DNA from: Diploptera punctata
Taxonomy: Eukaryota > Arthropoda > Insecta > Blattodea > Blaberidae
Reading direction: 5' to 3'
DNA length: 64,000 nucleotides
Assembly: GCA_030220185.1 (NCBI GenBank)
Contig: JASPKZ010000422.1
Coordinates: forward strand, 1,001,001-1,065,000
Shown: piece after piece, positions 54,835-64,000 of the stretch
Layout of the letters: every line of letters begins with the position of its first letter
Position numbering within the stretch: position 1 is the stretch's first letter
Program-made: the position numbers and the translations under genes
The notes under the pieces: model-generated
Database searches by the model: none
What the model saw: the letters and a program-made list of their open reading frames with translations, nothing else
Told to the model about the DNA's origin: nothing

Positions 54835-55370
54835 GTAATCGCTTATCATGGTGAATGTAATTTAAAAATTATCCTTTTAAAAATGTAATAAGAAGTTTAT
54901 GATAAATCCTAATAATTAATCATTTTTATTTCTAGACTTGGCAGAGAAGTACGTTTAACAAAAGAATCTTCACGCTTTTTCGAAGTTCTGACAAAATTTC
55001 CTTGTCATTAATAATAACGTTTTCCCTTTGACTGCTCGATCTTTACAATTTTTATTATTACGAATCTGTAAAGAGTGAATTCTTCTACAAACGAATGAAG
55101 AAGCATGTTTAAGGCAGCGTAAACCATTCTTTTCTATTCTTTGATTGTGACGAGAAAGAAGGTTGGTAGGACCTTGAGAAAAAAAAGAGAGGTAATTTTC
55201 TTTGAAGCAGAGAGAGACATGAGACAGGGTCTTATACTTTGAGTTTGATATTTCCAGACGACATTCAGGAATGTGGGAAGGGAGATTTGATATCATGGAG
55301 ATGCTGCAGGTGAAGATACAGAAAAAAAAAGCGATTGAATGAAAGAGATAAATCGCATTTCACAATGTTT
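54835..55370. other. Unrecognised minus-strand frame
   Basis: A 108-codon minus frame (54970-55296) reads CRLEISNSKYKTLSHVSLCF and ENYLSFFSQGPTNLLSRHNQ. It has no known motif and may belong to an unidentified repeat. No other feature. Confidence 0.25.
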
Positions 55371-55741
55371 GGGGTGACCAGATGGCAGGTCTTATATTTT
55401 CACATGTCTACCAACTTATAAACCAGCAGTGACGTATGAAGAATTCAGAAACTTGTTTTATACTATATAGGGTTAAAAAAAATAAAGAAGCTGCTGAAAA
55501 GAAAAGTGTATCATTGTTAAATGTGATATTTTGTTATATTTAATCCAGTTGCAGTTAAGTCGTATCAACGTATGCATATTTCAAGAAGGGTTTTATATCA
55601 CATATATGAAAATTATTATTCTGAAAGTGGAATGTTCGTTATTGTTGCAATTTTCTCCGTCGGACATGCAACATGTTTCCAGCAATACCGGTTCAGAAGG
55701 ATGTATGTATATGTGTGTGTATGTATGTACACGCGCGCGCG

Positions 55742-56312
55742 CGCTATGGCTGTTACCGAAATGAGTGCAGATTTTTCGTGTGGTGGTAGGGAGCATCCAT
55801 ACAAGTATTTCAACACAATAAACCTTGGTTGGAAATGCATTGTTGTGGGTCTACAGAATAAAACAGTATTTAAAATTGTTGAACACTTTGTTGTTTATTT
55901 ATCAATTCTAAGAAAAATGGATGGTATTACATGTTATTTTACAGTAATTGTTGGAACTGGCGACCATTGACCTGGATGCACAGCTCCGCGCGTCTCACGC
56001 CGCACTGATGAAATCTAAGAAGTATATCTAGATGCTCCCTGATTTCCGCAGCCGCTGCCACGATATACAAGCTCTGGAGCTGTGCATCCAGGCCAGTGGT
56101 CGCCATTTCCAACAATTACTCTAAAATAACATGTAATACCTAATATTTTTCTCAGAATTGATAAATAAACAACAATGTGTTCAACAATTTTAAATGTTGT
56201 TTTATTCAACAATGCATTTCCGACCCAAGGTTCATTGTGTTAAAATACTTGTATAGGTGTTCCCTATCACCACACGAAAAATCTGCACTCATTTCGGCAA
56301 CATCCTTATTAT
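55742..56312. repeat. Large palindrome with about 240 bp arms
   Basis: The segment from GCTGTTACCGAAATGAGTGC to GACCTGGATGCACAGCTC is repeated in inverse orientation from GAGCTGTGCATCCAGGCCAG to CACTCATTTCGGCAACATCC, separated by about 87 bp. Arms differ by scattered substitutions and small indels, so it is an old inverted duplication. Frames across both arms are mutual shadows and not conserved as proteins. Confidence 0.85.
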
Positions 56313-56394
56313 ATGTATAAGGGTAAAGTGATCCCACTGCATGCCATAGGAGACCCTTGGGTGAGGGTAGAAGGAGGTTAATGCTATCACTTTT

Positions 56395-57370
56395 TCTAGA
56401 CAAAAAATAATTGATGTCAGCCCTGCGTTTCGGCCGCCTTTATCCCCAGAACAAGCGTCCGTAAAGGTACGTACACATATGCGTGCCACGAACACGCACG
56501 GCGCGCGCGCTGCTCGTGTTACGATCGTCGAAATTATTAATTTTAACGAACCTCCTGCGATCCTTAGGAAACTCACAAACCTGCAGTAGACATTTTGCAG
56601 GGACAAAGGCCTACACTTGGTCATTCCATGTCTCCTTATCCAATTATTTTCTTTTATCAAAAATATTTATTTTATTCTGGATGGGATACTGAGGAATTTT
56701 TACCTGTATACCATAATACATTTTCAAATAATTTCAAAACTACAATCACTTAAGAAATGTTTTTAACCAATTATTGAAATTTTATTTTTAAAAAATTGAA
56801 AAATATGAAGGAATATTAAATTTTTACTAAAATATGAACATTTCGCCAAAATATTATGACATATGAAAAAATATGTTGGTCTTAGTTGATTCTATAGATT
56901 ATAAAATGTAAAGATACTCTATGGAGCAACAACAATTTTTATAGAACGCAAAAATAGTATTATAATATATTAATTTTAATATCAACGTAAGTACAATTTA
57001 CAAATGTAATACATTACAAAATTATGTATAGTACCAGTATTATTTTATTCTTTGGTATATTTCTCATTTGAGTGAATTTTTTAAGTACATTGCTGTCGTT
57101 GTTTAAAAGGCCATGAATTTTTTCACAAGGATTTAAATTATATTTCACACATAAAATAACTTTCAAAATCTTAACACTCAATTGCAATTTTTTTTATGTC
57201 CACACTTTATTTGCCAAACAATGGTGGTCGAATCAACAATGTAAACTTTGATAAGCAGTTCTCAACAATGATTTGTTATTATTAAAGTTTAACATTATAA
57301 AATTAACAAAAATAATATAAAACTCATTTCCTGGCGAAATAGCTACGTGGGCGCCAAAAACCGTATATTC
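56395..57370. other. AT-rich, little recognisable
   Basis: At 56462-56520 the minus strand repeats the GC-rich ACGTACCTTTA-type edge of the family at 18797-19115. The remaining sequence is very AT-rich and featureless. Confidence 0.4.
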
Positions 57371-57894
57371 CCTTTCCGTTCTCCCGCCGTTCCCTAGCTT
57401 GTGCATTCTTTCCCAAAAATCGGGACTTTTTTTAAAATGACGCGGGACGAATTGTTAAAAATCGGGACTGTCCCGCCAAAATCGGAACATCTGGTCATCT
57501 TACACAATACGCTTATTACAGGTATGTGTTTATATATTCTATTGTTTTGTGATACTTCATACATAACATTATGAAATGAACGTGTTTAGTACACACGAAA
57601 AAAAACACATAAAATTTAAAAAAACAGGCATGTTGTAACAATATTGAAAAATCATTTTTTTTTATTCCTTAGATTAAAAAATATCGATAGACATCAACGT
57701 GCAAATTGACCTGACGATCTTCACTATTTATTGTAGCGCTAAACCAACAATACTAAGTTATGTGTCAACAATATAACAATATTTTACTTTTCTCTCGCCG
57801 GTAGGAAAAAAGTAAAGTAATTATCTTCTTCCTGCATGTATCCGGAGATATATCCATTTTATCTCCTATTTCCCTCCAGGCATCTCATTTAAAT

Positions 57895-58440
57895 GATTTT
57901 TTTAAATGATCCTGATGTTGAGGATCCCACAATAATTGTTTGTTCCTATAAAGATCAATAAGTTTTAACATTATAATTACAAAGAAATAAACGTTATCTC
58001 AATCAAAACAAATTTATTGTGTCGACGTTTCAATCTCCTTATGTGAGATCATTTTCAAGACATGGTTGTTTATAAATTTACATGTCTTGAAAATGATCTC
58101 ACATAAGGAGATTGAAACGTCGACACAACAAATTTATGTTTTGACTGAGATAGCGTTTATTTCTTTGTAATTATAATATTAATTACTCTCAGTGAAAAAT
58201 AATTTTAAACAAGTATAATAAGTTTTAACATGTTTCCCTCTGACCACTCCGCGTCGAAAACAACAAACCTCTCAAGTACCCGTCCAAATCTAAACAGCGA
58301 ACCATCAAAGTTGTTCGTGGAAAAAAACCGACAATGAGTGGATTGTGCTGCGCCGCATGTGCGCGGCTCGCGCACCTTAAAACCCCGTACAAATCTGACA
58401 AACATGGTGCGCGTACCTTTAGAGAATGAGTCGACCTTAC
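57895..58440 (+). repeat. Dispersed repeat body with snap-back insertion
   Basis: Collinear with 18797-19115 on both sides of an insertion: TGTTGAGGATCCCACAATAA before it and CCCGTCCAAATCTAAACAGC, CGACAATGAGTGGATTGTG after it. It ends at GCGCGTACCTTTAG and is abutted by a family C SINE. Confidence 0.75.
57972..58231. mobile_element. Snap-back (foldback) insertion with 15 bp target duplication
   Basis: Nearly perfect inverted arms (57970-58064 and 58081-58177; GTCGACGTTTCAATCTCCTT and its complement) with a 16 bp loop, followed by about 40 bp unique sequence. The target AATAAGTTTTAACAT is present on both sides (57957-57971 and 58217-58231) and once in the empty site near 18856-18870. The arm sequence with a GAGATTGAAACGTCGAC end resembles Penelope-like terminal regions as I recall them; that is inference. 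Confidence 0.85.
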
Positions 58441-58556
58441 CAGAGGGTGGTTTGCCACCAGAAGGTTTTGGGTGTTTAAAAATCTGTACTGGGACTCGAA
58501 CCCTTGACCTTCCATTTTGTAGCGTATTGTCTTAACCAATTACGCTTCGGCGTGCT
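58440..58556 (-). repeat. tRNA-derived SINE (family C), minus
   Basis: Minus strand: AGCGTAATTGGTTAAGACAA (A box like), AGGTCAAGGGTTCGAGTCCC (B box), TTTTTAAACACCC, AACCTTCTGGTGGCAAACC. Third copy of the family. Confidence 0.7.
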
Positions 58557-58561
58557 CCCCA

Positions 58562-58890
58562 TATACATACATACATACATACATACATACATACATACAT
58601 ACATACATACATACATACATACAACAACATAATACATACATACATACATACATACATACATACATACATACATACATACATACATACATACATACATACA
58701 TACATACATACATACATACATACATACATACATACATACATACATACATACATACATACATACATACATACATACATACATACATACATACATACATACA
58801 TACATACATACATACATACATACATACATACATACATACATACATACATACATACATACATACATAAATACATACATACACACACACACA
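58562..58890. repeat. (TACA)n tetranucleotide tract
   Basis: About 75 units of TACA (CATA) with one interruption at 58622-58634 and a (CA)n end. It creates open frames in all minus-strand phases (repeating CMYV or similar), which are not genes. Confidence 0.95.
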
Positions 58891-59021
58891 CACATATATA
58901 TAATTTGCTTACTTGTTATAGTCAGCTACTAGATCGCAGTGAAGACTGAGTTCTCGCGACATCTAGTAATAATGGAGAATATAATACATATATAGGAAAA
59001 ATAAGTGTTTGAATTGGATTC

Positions 59022-59091
59022 GCCTGGTAGTGTAATGGATATTACGCTGAGGTACAGACTCAGAGATCCGGGTTCGAATCCCGTCCAGGCA
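59022..59091 (+). tRNA. tRNA-like sequence, unit 1 (anticodon position ACA)
   Basis: A 70-base segment folds as a near-complete cloverleaf: acceptor GCCTGG/CCAGGC (6 pairs), D stem GTAA/TTAC, anticodon stem CTGAG/CTCAG with a 7-base loop GTACAGA, and T arm CCGGG/CCCGT around TTCGAAT. The triplet after the conserved U33 is ACA, which would read Cys UGU; that is unusual, and the acceptor is one pair short. The B box GGTTCGAATCC is exact. It could be a tRNA pseudogene or the head of a tRNA-derived SINE; I do not claim that it works in translation. Confidence 0.5.
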
Positions 59092-59320
59092 TTTATTTTT
59101 CTTATCATACCATATTAAGCTTGCATTGCTCAGTGTTAAATATTTAATTATAACATCTATAAAGCGTCACTGCTATAAGGTAAAAATATTCTCTTTAATT
59201 TGCTTACTTGTTATAGTCAGCTTCTAGATGGCAGTGAAGACTGAGTTCTCGCGACATCTAGTAATAATGGAGAATATAATACATATAGCTTATAAGAAAA
59301 ATAAGTTTTGAATTGGATTC

Positions 59321-59390
59321 GCCTGGTAGTGTAATGGATATCACGCTGAGGTACAGACTCAGAGATCCGGGTTCGAATCCCGTCCAGGCA
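59321..59390 (+). tRNA. tRNA-like sequence, unit 2 (anticodon position ACA)
   Basis: Identical to unit 1 except for one base in the D stem (GATATCACG in place of GATATTACG), which turns a U-A type pair into a mismatch or wobble. Same exact B box and six-pair acceptor stem. Followed by the same TTTATTTTTCTTATC, whose T run could end Pol III transcription. Confidence 0.5.
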
Positions 59391-59410
59391 TTTATTTTTC
59401 TTATCATACC

Positions 59411-59411
<1 letters not shown>

Positions 59412-59466
<55 letters not shown>

Positions 59467-59470
59467 GCAC
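59412..59470. repeat. (TA)n-(CA)n microsatellite
   Basis: TA repeats followed by CA repeats at the end of the second tandem unit, as a similar tract precedes the first unit. Confidence 0.9.
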
Positions 59471-59474
59471 TATA

Positions 59475-60305
59475 AATTTATCTTCTCTGTTATACAAGTT
59501 TTAAAATTTCGTAATGGCAGTCATTTCAGTCGGATATTAAGATATTATTTACGAAATTTCCGTACTTTTCTATATAGTATACACGAGATTTTAGAATTCA
59601 GGATACCGGCATTAATTTATTTGAGAAAAATGGCGACTTGTAAGTTTATAAAATGCGAGTCGCGCATGTATGAAACTTAGTAGGTAATAGTTATTTCTAT
59701 TTACAAAATTTGAAAATGTGGTTTCACGGTTGAGTTATTAACGATTTCGTAGCTGAGATTGGAATTTCTAAACCAATTTGTTAAACACTTTTGTCCTTGC
59801 AACGTATATTATTTCATTTCATATTATACCTAAGGTAATTATTTTCATTAAATGTTAACTCATACCCGTATTCAACAACGATACAAATAAATTAACTCAT
59901 AATATATTCTCGGATTGAACTGGCTCCTATATAATTTTGAAGTTATTAGGGTTATTTTAGGATAAAAAAGAATGAAAGTAACTTGTTTCCTAAATTTGTG
60001 ATAAATAAAGTATTAATGTTTGCAGATATATTAGTGTAATTAGCCATTTGCAATATAACTTGTAAGAAATAAACAAAATAAGACTGATTCATTCAGGACG
60101 AACCAGAAATGTCATATAGCAAAATGAAATCAAAATATATATATCTTAGAGAAATAAATGTTCGTAGCTTGAAATTTATGACCATGTAGTTTATATTGAA
60201 TACCCTTCGCTTGTTCATTTGTAAAATGTCTAATTAAGTTTACCATAGCCTATTCATATGTCGGTGAACATTGTGTCCGTTTTGTTTAATATCATAGTGT
60301 ATGGT
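59475..60305. other. No recognisable feature
   Basis: AT-rich, no gene or repeat identified. Confidence 0.5.
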
Positions 60306-60307
60306 TA

Positions 60308-60508
60308 GGATGAGGAAACCAGCTATAACGGCTGGGGATTTGACGTACTGACCCCATGTCGCATACATACTGGGTGGATGATCTTCCACGTCTGTGATCG
60401 ACGATACTGGGTGGATGATCTTCCACGTCTGTGATCGACGCATGTGGATGTAAGGCCAGCAACTGGCTGGTAAGTCAGGAGGATTCTAGTTCTGTTGCTC
60501 CATGGTTT
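60308..60508 (+). repeat. tRNA-derived SINE (family A), 3' part with internal duplication
   Basis: Starts GAGGAAACCAGCTATAACGG and ends TCTAGTTCTGTTGCTCCATG. A 37 bp segment (ATACTGGGTGGATGATCTTC...) is directly repeated at 60367 and 60404, found in no other copy here. Confidence 0.75.
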
Positions 60509-60509
60509 T

Positions 60510-61175
60510 TTTTAGTAAACTATATTGAAATGGTCCATTTTCCGACCATTTTATATCATGAATTATTGAAAGGAGACACTATAAAATAAATCAAAGGAAA
60601 GTATAACTATCATTATTGGAATATATAAGGCATATAAATGTACTAATTGCTTCTCAAATATGCTATAAAGAAGTACCGGTAAGCATCAAAATATAAAAGT
60701 GTTAAAAAATTATTAACGGCGGCTTTTGAATCTTGTTTCTTAAATATGTAACTTCTTCCCCTTGTGTTAATTGAAATTTAGCAACATACAACTATTCCTT
60801 TATAGTAATACGCCTATAGGCTTACCATATAGAACATCGGTAATAGTTTTTTTTAATACCTGTTCAAACTAGCTGTTTAAACTTTTTTAGTAAGAACATA
60901 GCTTCAGAGACTTGTATAGAATGTATTTTAAGATCGTCAGTGGAGTGTGAGACAGCCCGCATGCAGAAGGCCGCAGTTCGTTCTCCTGTGATGAGGTCAG
61001 AATCCTCGTTGTGGTTGTTTTTGTGTTTTCCCAGCCTCATTGACCTTCACGTTTCTCTCTCAATGTTTTGTCAATCATTTTAATGTGAATCAAGTCTGTT
61101 CACTGTCCCCAACATTATTTAATTTGTGTTAGTCTAATTAATTAATTAATTAATTGATTGTATCCGCTGCTTATT
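60510..61175. other. No recognisable feature
   Basis: No gene or element detected. A short (AATT)n run lies near 61140. Confidence 0.5.
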
Positions 61176-61179
61176 TTAG

Positions 61180-61300
61180 ATACCCAAATTATTCGCGATA
61201 CTGGGTGAATAACGGTCCAATACTGGCCGATATTTCATGAGAAAATGTCTTCCCCATAGTTCTCCAACCAGTACATGTACATGTCCTGTAACTCTGCACC
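61180..61300 (-). repeat. tRNA-derived SINE (family A), minus fragment
   Basis: ACCCAAATTATTCGCGATAC, ACTGGCCGATATTTCATGAG, AAAATGTCTTCCCCATAG form the inverted central part of family A. Confidence 0.6.
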
Positions 61301-62049
61301 AAACCATAACGCCTTATTCCGCTCGGCTGGAGCACTGACAGTAAAACTCACTATATATATAACTTATATATATAGCCTATACACACACACAAGGTGTAAA
61401 TTAATTATACCGCACAAATGTAACTACGTGTAGAAATTTATTATATAAGCAATTTGACATAATGGTCTACGAATAAAAATGTCCAAGTTATGATTCAATT
61501 TGTAAAATGGTTGGCACGCCGCTGATTATTTCAAATTAAAATGGAAATAATAGCTATGATACAGAAACTGCAAGCGGCAACGTGTATGCGCCTTTAGCTC
61601 ATTGTTTATAACTTCTTACTACCAATGCAAATGTAAGATTGATGCATCATGTTCGAAACACCGTACAGTATGTGTATTTGTGTATATGTTTTTCCTTTAT
61701 TATGTATGTTGTAAATCAGTTATGTGCGTAGATTTACTTCTGGTTCAAATATTTATTCATTATTTTACAGAATACTATACTGGAATGTCGGCGCAGTACA
61801 TGAGTTACAAAAGTGTCTACTAACGTATTGCACAGAGAAATGTTTGAAAGGTTCTAATAATAATGCACATACTGATTTTGCAAATAAAATGTGCAATTTT
61901 ACTGTACAGTACTTATGTACTTAGATAAATGATACTGAAGTGATCACAATAGTAATAATATGAAGAGGTACAGTGTATGTACACATGCCATACATAATGT
62001 TGTTGGGAAATAAGAAACAATACATTTGACTGAACCAGAAAAAAAAAGT

Positions 62050-63085
62050 AAAGCACCTGCAGACTCATTAGAGAAATTGTTCAAATTGGCCACCTCAATT
62101 CTCACAACTCAATGACATCGGCTACTAATGGATTCTCGTACCCCGTTCAAGATACCAGGTGTCTCGCGGATCACATAAAATGCTGCGATTATACGTGCAA
62201 CTAACAGTTCATCTGTATCAACAGGGTCGCATACACTAGTATTTTCAGGTGTCCACACAAAAATAATCAAGTGGACAGAGGTGGCCACACTACAATTAAA
62301 GTACCTCTTCCTATTTCCAGCGGTAAGGATACACTTCATCCAAATGATTTAGCACATTCCGGCAGAAATGAGGATGAGCTCCATCGTGCTGAAAGCACGT
62401 GTTAAGCCTGATGTGAACAGAAACTTCTTGTAGCTATTCAGGTAGGACGTACTCTAAAAAGTCTTATAAATGACAACATTTAATCTCTGGGGAAGACGGT
62501 AGGGGCAAATGATGTGATGAGAAATTACGCCCATCCAAGCGTTCACCGAAATTCTCTGCTGTTGACGCCTCTGAAATATGGCATGAGGATTTTCATAATC
62601 CTTACACATGACTGTTCTTTGAGTTCAGAACCAGCCCATCTCTATTAAATACTGCCTCCTCGGTGAATAGCATCGAGAAAAAGAAGTGCTGTGGTTGCAG
62701 CAAAGCCCAATTACAAAATTGTACCCGTTGAGCGAAGTCACTGGCTGTAAGGCTTGTATCATTTTTGCAGATGAAAGGGATAGAGCTGGTCTTCGTGCAG
62801 GACTTCCCATACACTTTAATTGTTCGTGACCGTTACACGTGCGATAGCACGAGTACTAGAGGAAGGGTCCTCTTTCACCTATGAACAATATTTTATTCGG
62901 CGTCTACTCTGTCTACCTTCAACGTCCCATGCTCCCACAAACACCTGTCACGTGACTCGAATGTTGTTCGGTGAAGATGGTGTCCATTCGGATACCGCTC
63001 CGCATACATGGGCAGCAGCTCTTCCACCATTAACTTGTGCTGCACCATAAATCAGATGCATATCGGCAAGTTCAGCATAACTGTT
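62050..63085 (-). pseudogene. Mariner-like transposase, many lesions
   Basis: From about 63080 the minus strand gives ADMHLIYGAAQVNGGRAAAH (start of the DNA-binding region), then in shifting frames SLTASDFAQRVQFCNWALLQ, FFSMLFTEEAVFNRDGLVLN, NSHVCKDYENPHAI, RISVNAWMGV and ICPYRLP. The middle with the second and third catalytic acids is lost, and the C-terminus appears as VDTDELLVARIIAAF, TPGILNGVRESISSRC. The first catalytic position reads LFTEEAVF where FTDEATF is usual, so Asp is changed to Glu. Clearly dead. Related in style to the intact 11.4 kb transposase but a different subgroup. Confidence 0.7.
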
Positions 63086-63241
63086 ACATGATGCTTTCAT
63101 GAAATGCGACTGATACTGAAGTAACTTCTAATCAGGCGTTATCATAATAACCAATATGGTAATAGGTATTTTGCGCATGCCCAGACTAAACAAATTTCAG
63201 TGTCATCATGTCAGAGTATAAAAGCAAGATAAAAAAAAGTT

Positions 63242-63312
63242 AGACTAACGTGATTTGAACCACTAGCGTTCGAATCTTAAATTCATCACTTTAACCATTA
63301 AGCCACATGTTA
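63242..63312 (-). repeat. tRNA-like relic within mariner-like element
   Basis: Minus strand GTGGCTTAATGGTTAAAGTG (A box like) and CGAACGCTAGTGGTTCAAAT (B box GTTCAAATC) are about tRNA-spaced. Probably an old SINE head inserted near the element's right end. The remaining 63310-63640 shows nothing. Confidence 0.45.
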
Positions 63313-63699
63313 AATATACAGACTCTGCGTGTTTCACTCTTAGCTAAGGAAGGCTCTCATTGCACCGATTCTATTGTAAGCAGTGCAGTGGCGTGCAATC
63401 ATCTGCTAAGTTGACATTTTAAGGAATTTAATAACCCAATATTTCACAAACGTTGATGATGAATTGTTAGCAATCAGGATCTCGGAATTATTACTAAGAT
63501 CTGAAGTTATTCCAGTATAATTTTTTCTCCACTTTGCTCACCTTTTGATTTATCAGTATCAATTTTTCGATTACTTTGATTCCCCATAACTCGCCTATTT
63601 TCCCTCGTAGACCATAGGTTGCCTATCTCATTTTACTTGTATAATACCCACCTGTAAGCAGTTAAATTTGTGCGGTATAAATCATTTACACTCTGTATA

Positions 63700-64000
63700 T
63701 ATATAGTTTTGGGTCGAAATTTGCAAGTTGCATTTTTAATTGCATATATATATATATTAATTATCCTAAAAAAATACGACTTACAATTTCGACCCAAAAA
63801 CTAATTTTTGTTGGAATAAATTCTGTCAGAAGAAAAGTTTTGGAACATATTCATATATTAGGCAAAATCCATTTCATTAGTGCAACACTGTCATGTTATT
63901 TCCTCAAAATACTTTTACAATAAAATGAATAGGCCTAAATACCAACAACTCATAAGCACATTAAAATGACAGTGCTGAAGGAAGAAGGCACACATTTAGT
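63700..64000. other. Inverted repeat scrap, otherwise nothing
   Basis: TAGTTTTGGGTCGAAATTTG (63705) and TTTCGACCCAAAAACTA (63786) form an imperfect inverted pair about 65 bp apart around a TA run. This could be a small MITE; I cannot define its ends. Confidence 0.4.

Larger units (their letters stand above)
55375..57497. mobile_element. Possible hAT-like non-autonomous element
   Basis: GGTGACCAGATGGCAGG at the left is mirrored by GATGACCAGATGTTCCG at the right (reverse strand), and a CACAAT is found just outside both. Inside the right end are GGGACTGTCCCG palindromes. GTGACCAGATGTCCCG-type ends are known for hAT elements, with 8 bp target duplications; here only six bases of the flanks agree. 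No transposase seen. Tentative. Confidence 0.35.
58902..59412 (+). repeat. Tandem duplication (295 bp period) with tRNA-like genes
   Basis: AATTTGCTTACTTGTTATAG recurs at 58902 and 59197, and about 215 bp are nearly identical, including CTGAGTTCTCGCGACATCTA and the tRNA-like segment through TTTATTTTTCTTATCATACC. Few differences between units, so duplication is fairly recent. Confidence 0.9.
61390..63695 (-). mobile_element. Mariner-like element, decayed
   Basis: Ends AGGTGTAAATTAATTATACC then GCACAAATGTAACT on the left, and CAGAGTGTAAATGATTTATA then CCGCACAAATTTAACT on the reverse of the right end, are inverted repeats of about 40 bp. The right end is flanked by TA; the left outer base pairs blur into a CA repeat. 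The minus strand encodes a broken transposase. At 2.3 kb it is longer than a simple mariner, so other material is inserted. Confidence 0.7.

Noticed and set aside
55531..56403. Six overlapping frames across the palindrome
   Set aside because: Arms of an inverted repeat give the same residues on opposite strands; frames break between arms, so not under protein selection.
58532..58895. Long minus-strand open frames over the TACA tract
   Set aside because: All three phases are open because the tetranucleotide contains no stop; the protein is a four-residue loop. Repeat artefact.
59022..59390. Confident functional tRNA-Cys calls
   Set aside because: Acceptor stem is one pair short and ACA is not the usual Cys anticodon, so listed only as tRNA-like.

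Overview
This window looks like non-genic DNA (intergenic or deep intronic) from a large, AT-rich, repeat-laden animal genome, most likely an insect. No multi-exon host gene can be traced across the 64 kb, and no bacterial-style gene density, rRNA or CRISPR array is visible. What can be recognised is mobile-element debris: several Tc1/mariner-type elements, a pogo-like element, Helitron ends, RTE-like and R2-like non-LTR reverse transcriptase fragments, Penelope-like GIY-YIG fragments, at least four tRNA-derived SINE families and many microsatellites. This mix suits an arthropod, and I lean towards a cockroach, termite or other polyneopteran. That lineage guess is inference and no species can be named.

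Layout. 0-9 kb holds microsatellites, an R2-like endonuclease fragment, a 400 bp CT tract, a Tc1 element nested inside an older mariner-like element (4051-6418), and an RTE-like fragment split by a 1.1 kb element with about 270 bp inverted repeats (7036-8178). 9.2-11.2 kb is a head-to-tail array of a roughly 0.7 kb repeat with a terminal hairpin; further copies lie at 16.1-17.4 kb and 25.8-26.5 kb. 11.26-12.59 kb is a structurally complete DD41D-type mariner-like element with an uninterrupted 344-codon transposase, the only confidently intact long gene here. 13-24 kb holds RTE-like and SINE fragments. 24.2-27.2 kb is a decayed RTE-like reverse transcriptase on the minus strand, interrupted by the hairpin repeat and carrying a local duplication. 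27-37 kb contains SINEs, a candidate recursive splice site (29,053), Penelope-like and R2-like fragments. 37.7-39.1 kb is a pogo-like element remnant. 43.7-45.1 kb is a Helitron-like composite. 47.8-50.1 kb is an element with CACTGGTCA ends and TAA target duplications, encoding an unassigned protein family with a DDE-like residue pattern. 51-55 kb holds more SINE and RTE nesting. 55.4-58.4 kb has a possible hAT-like element with a large palindrome and a snap-back insertion. 58.5-59.4 kb has a 300 bp tetranucleotide tract and a tandem pair of tRNA-like genes. 61.4-63.7 kb is a dead mariner-like element.

The genes do not form a pathway. The biology is layered insertion: target duplications and interrupted reading frames give relative insertion order at several loci. 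Assignments to families come from remembered motif patterns, not from database searches.
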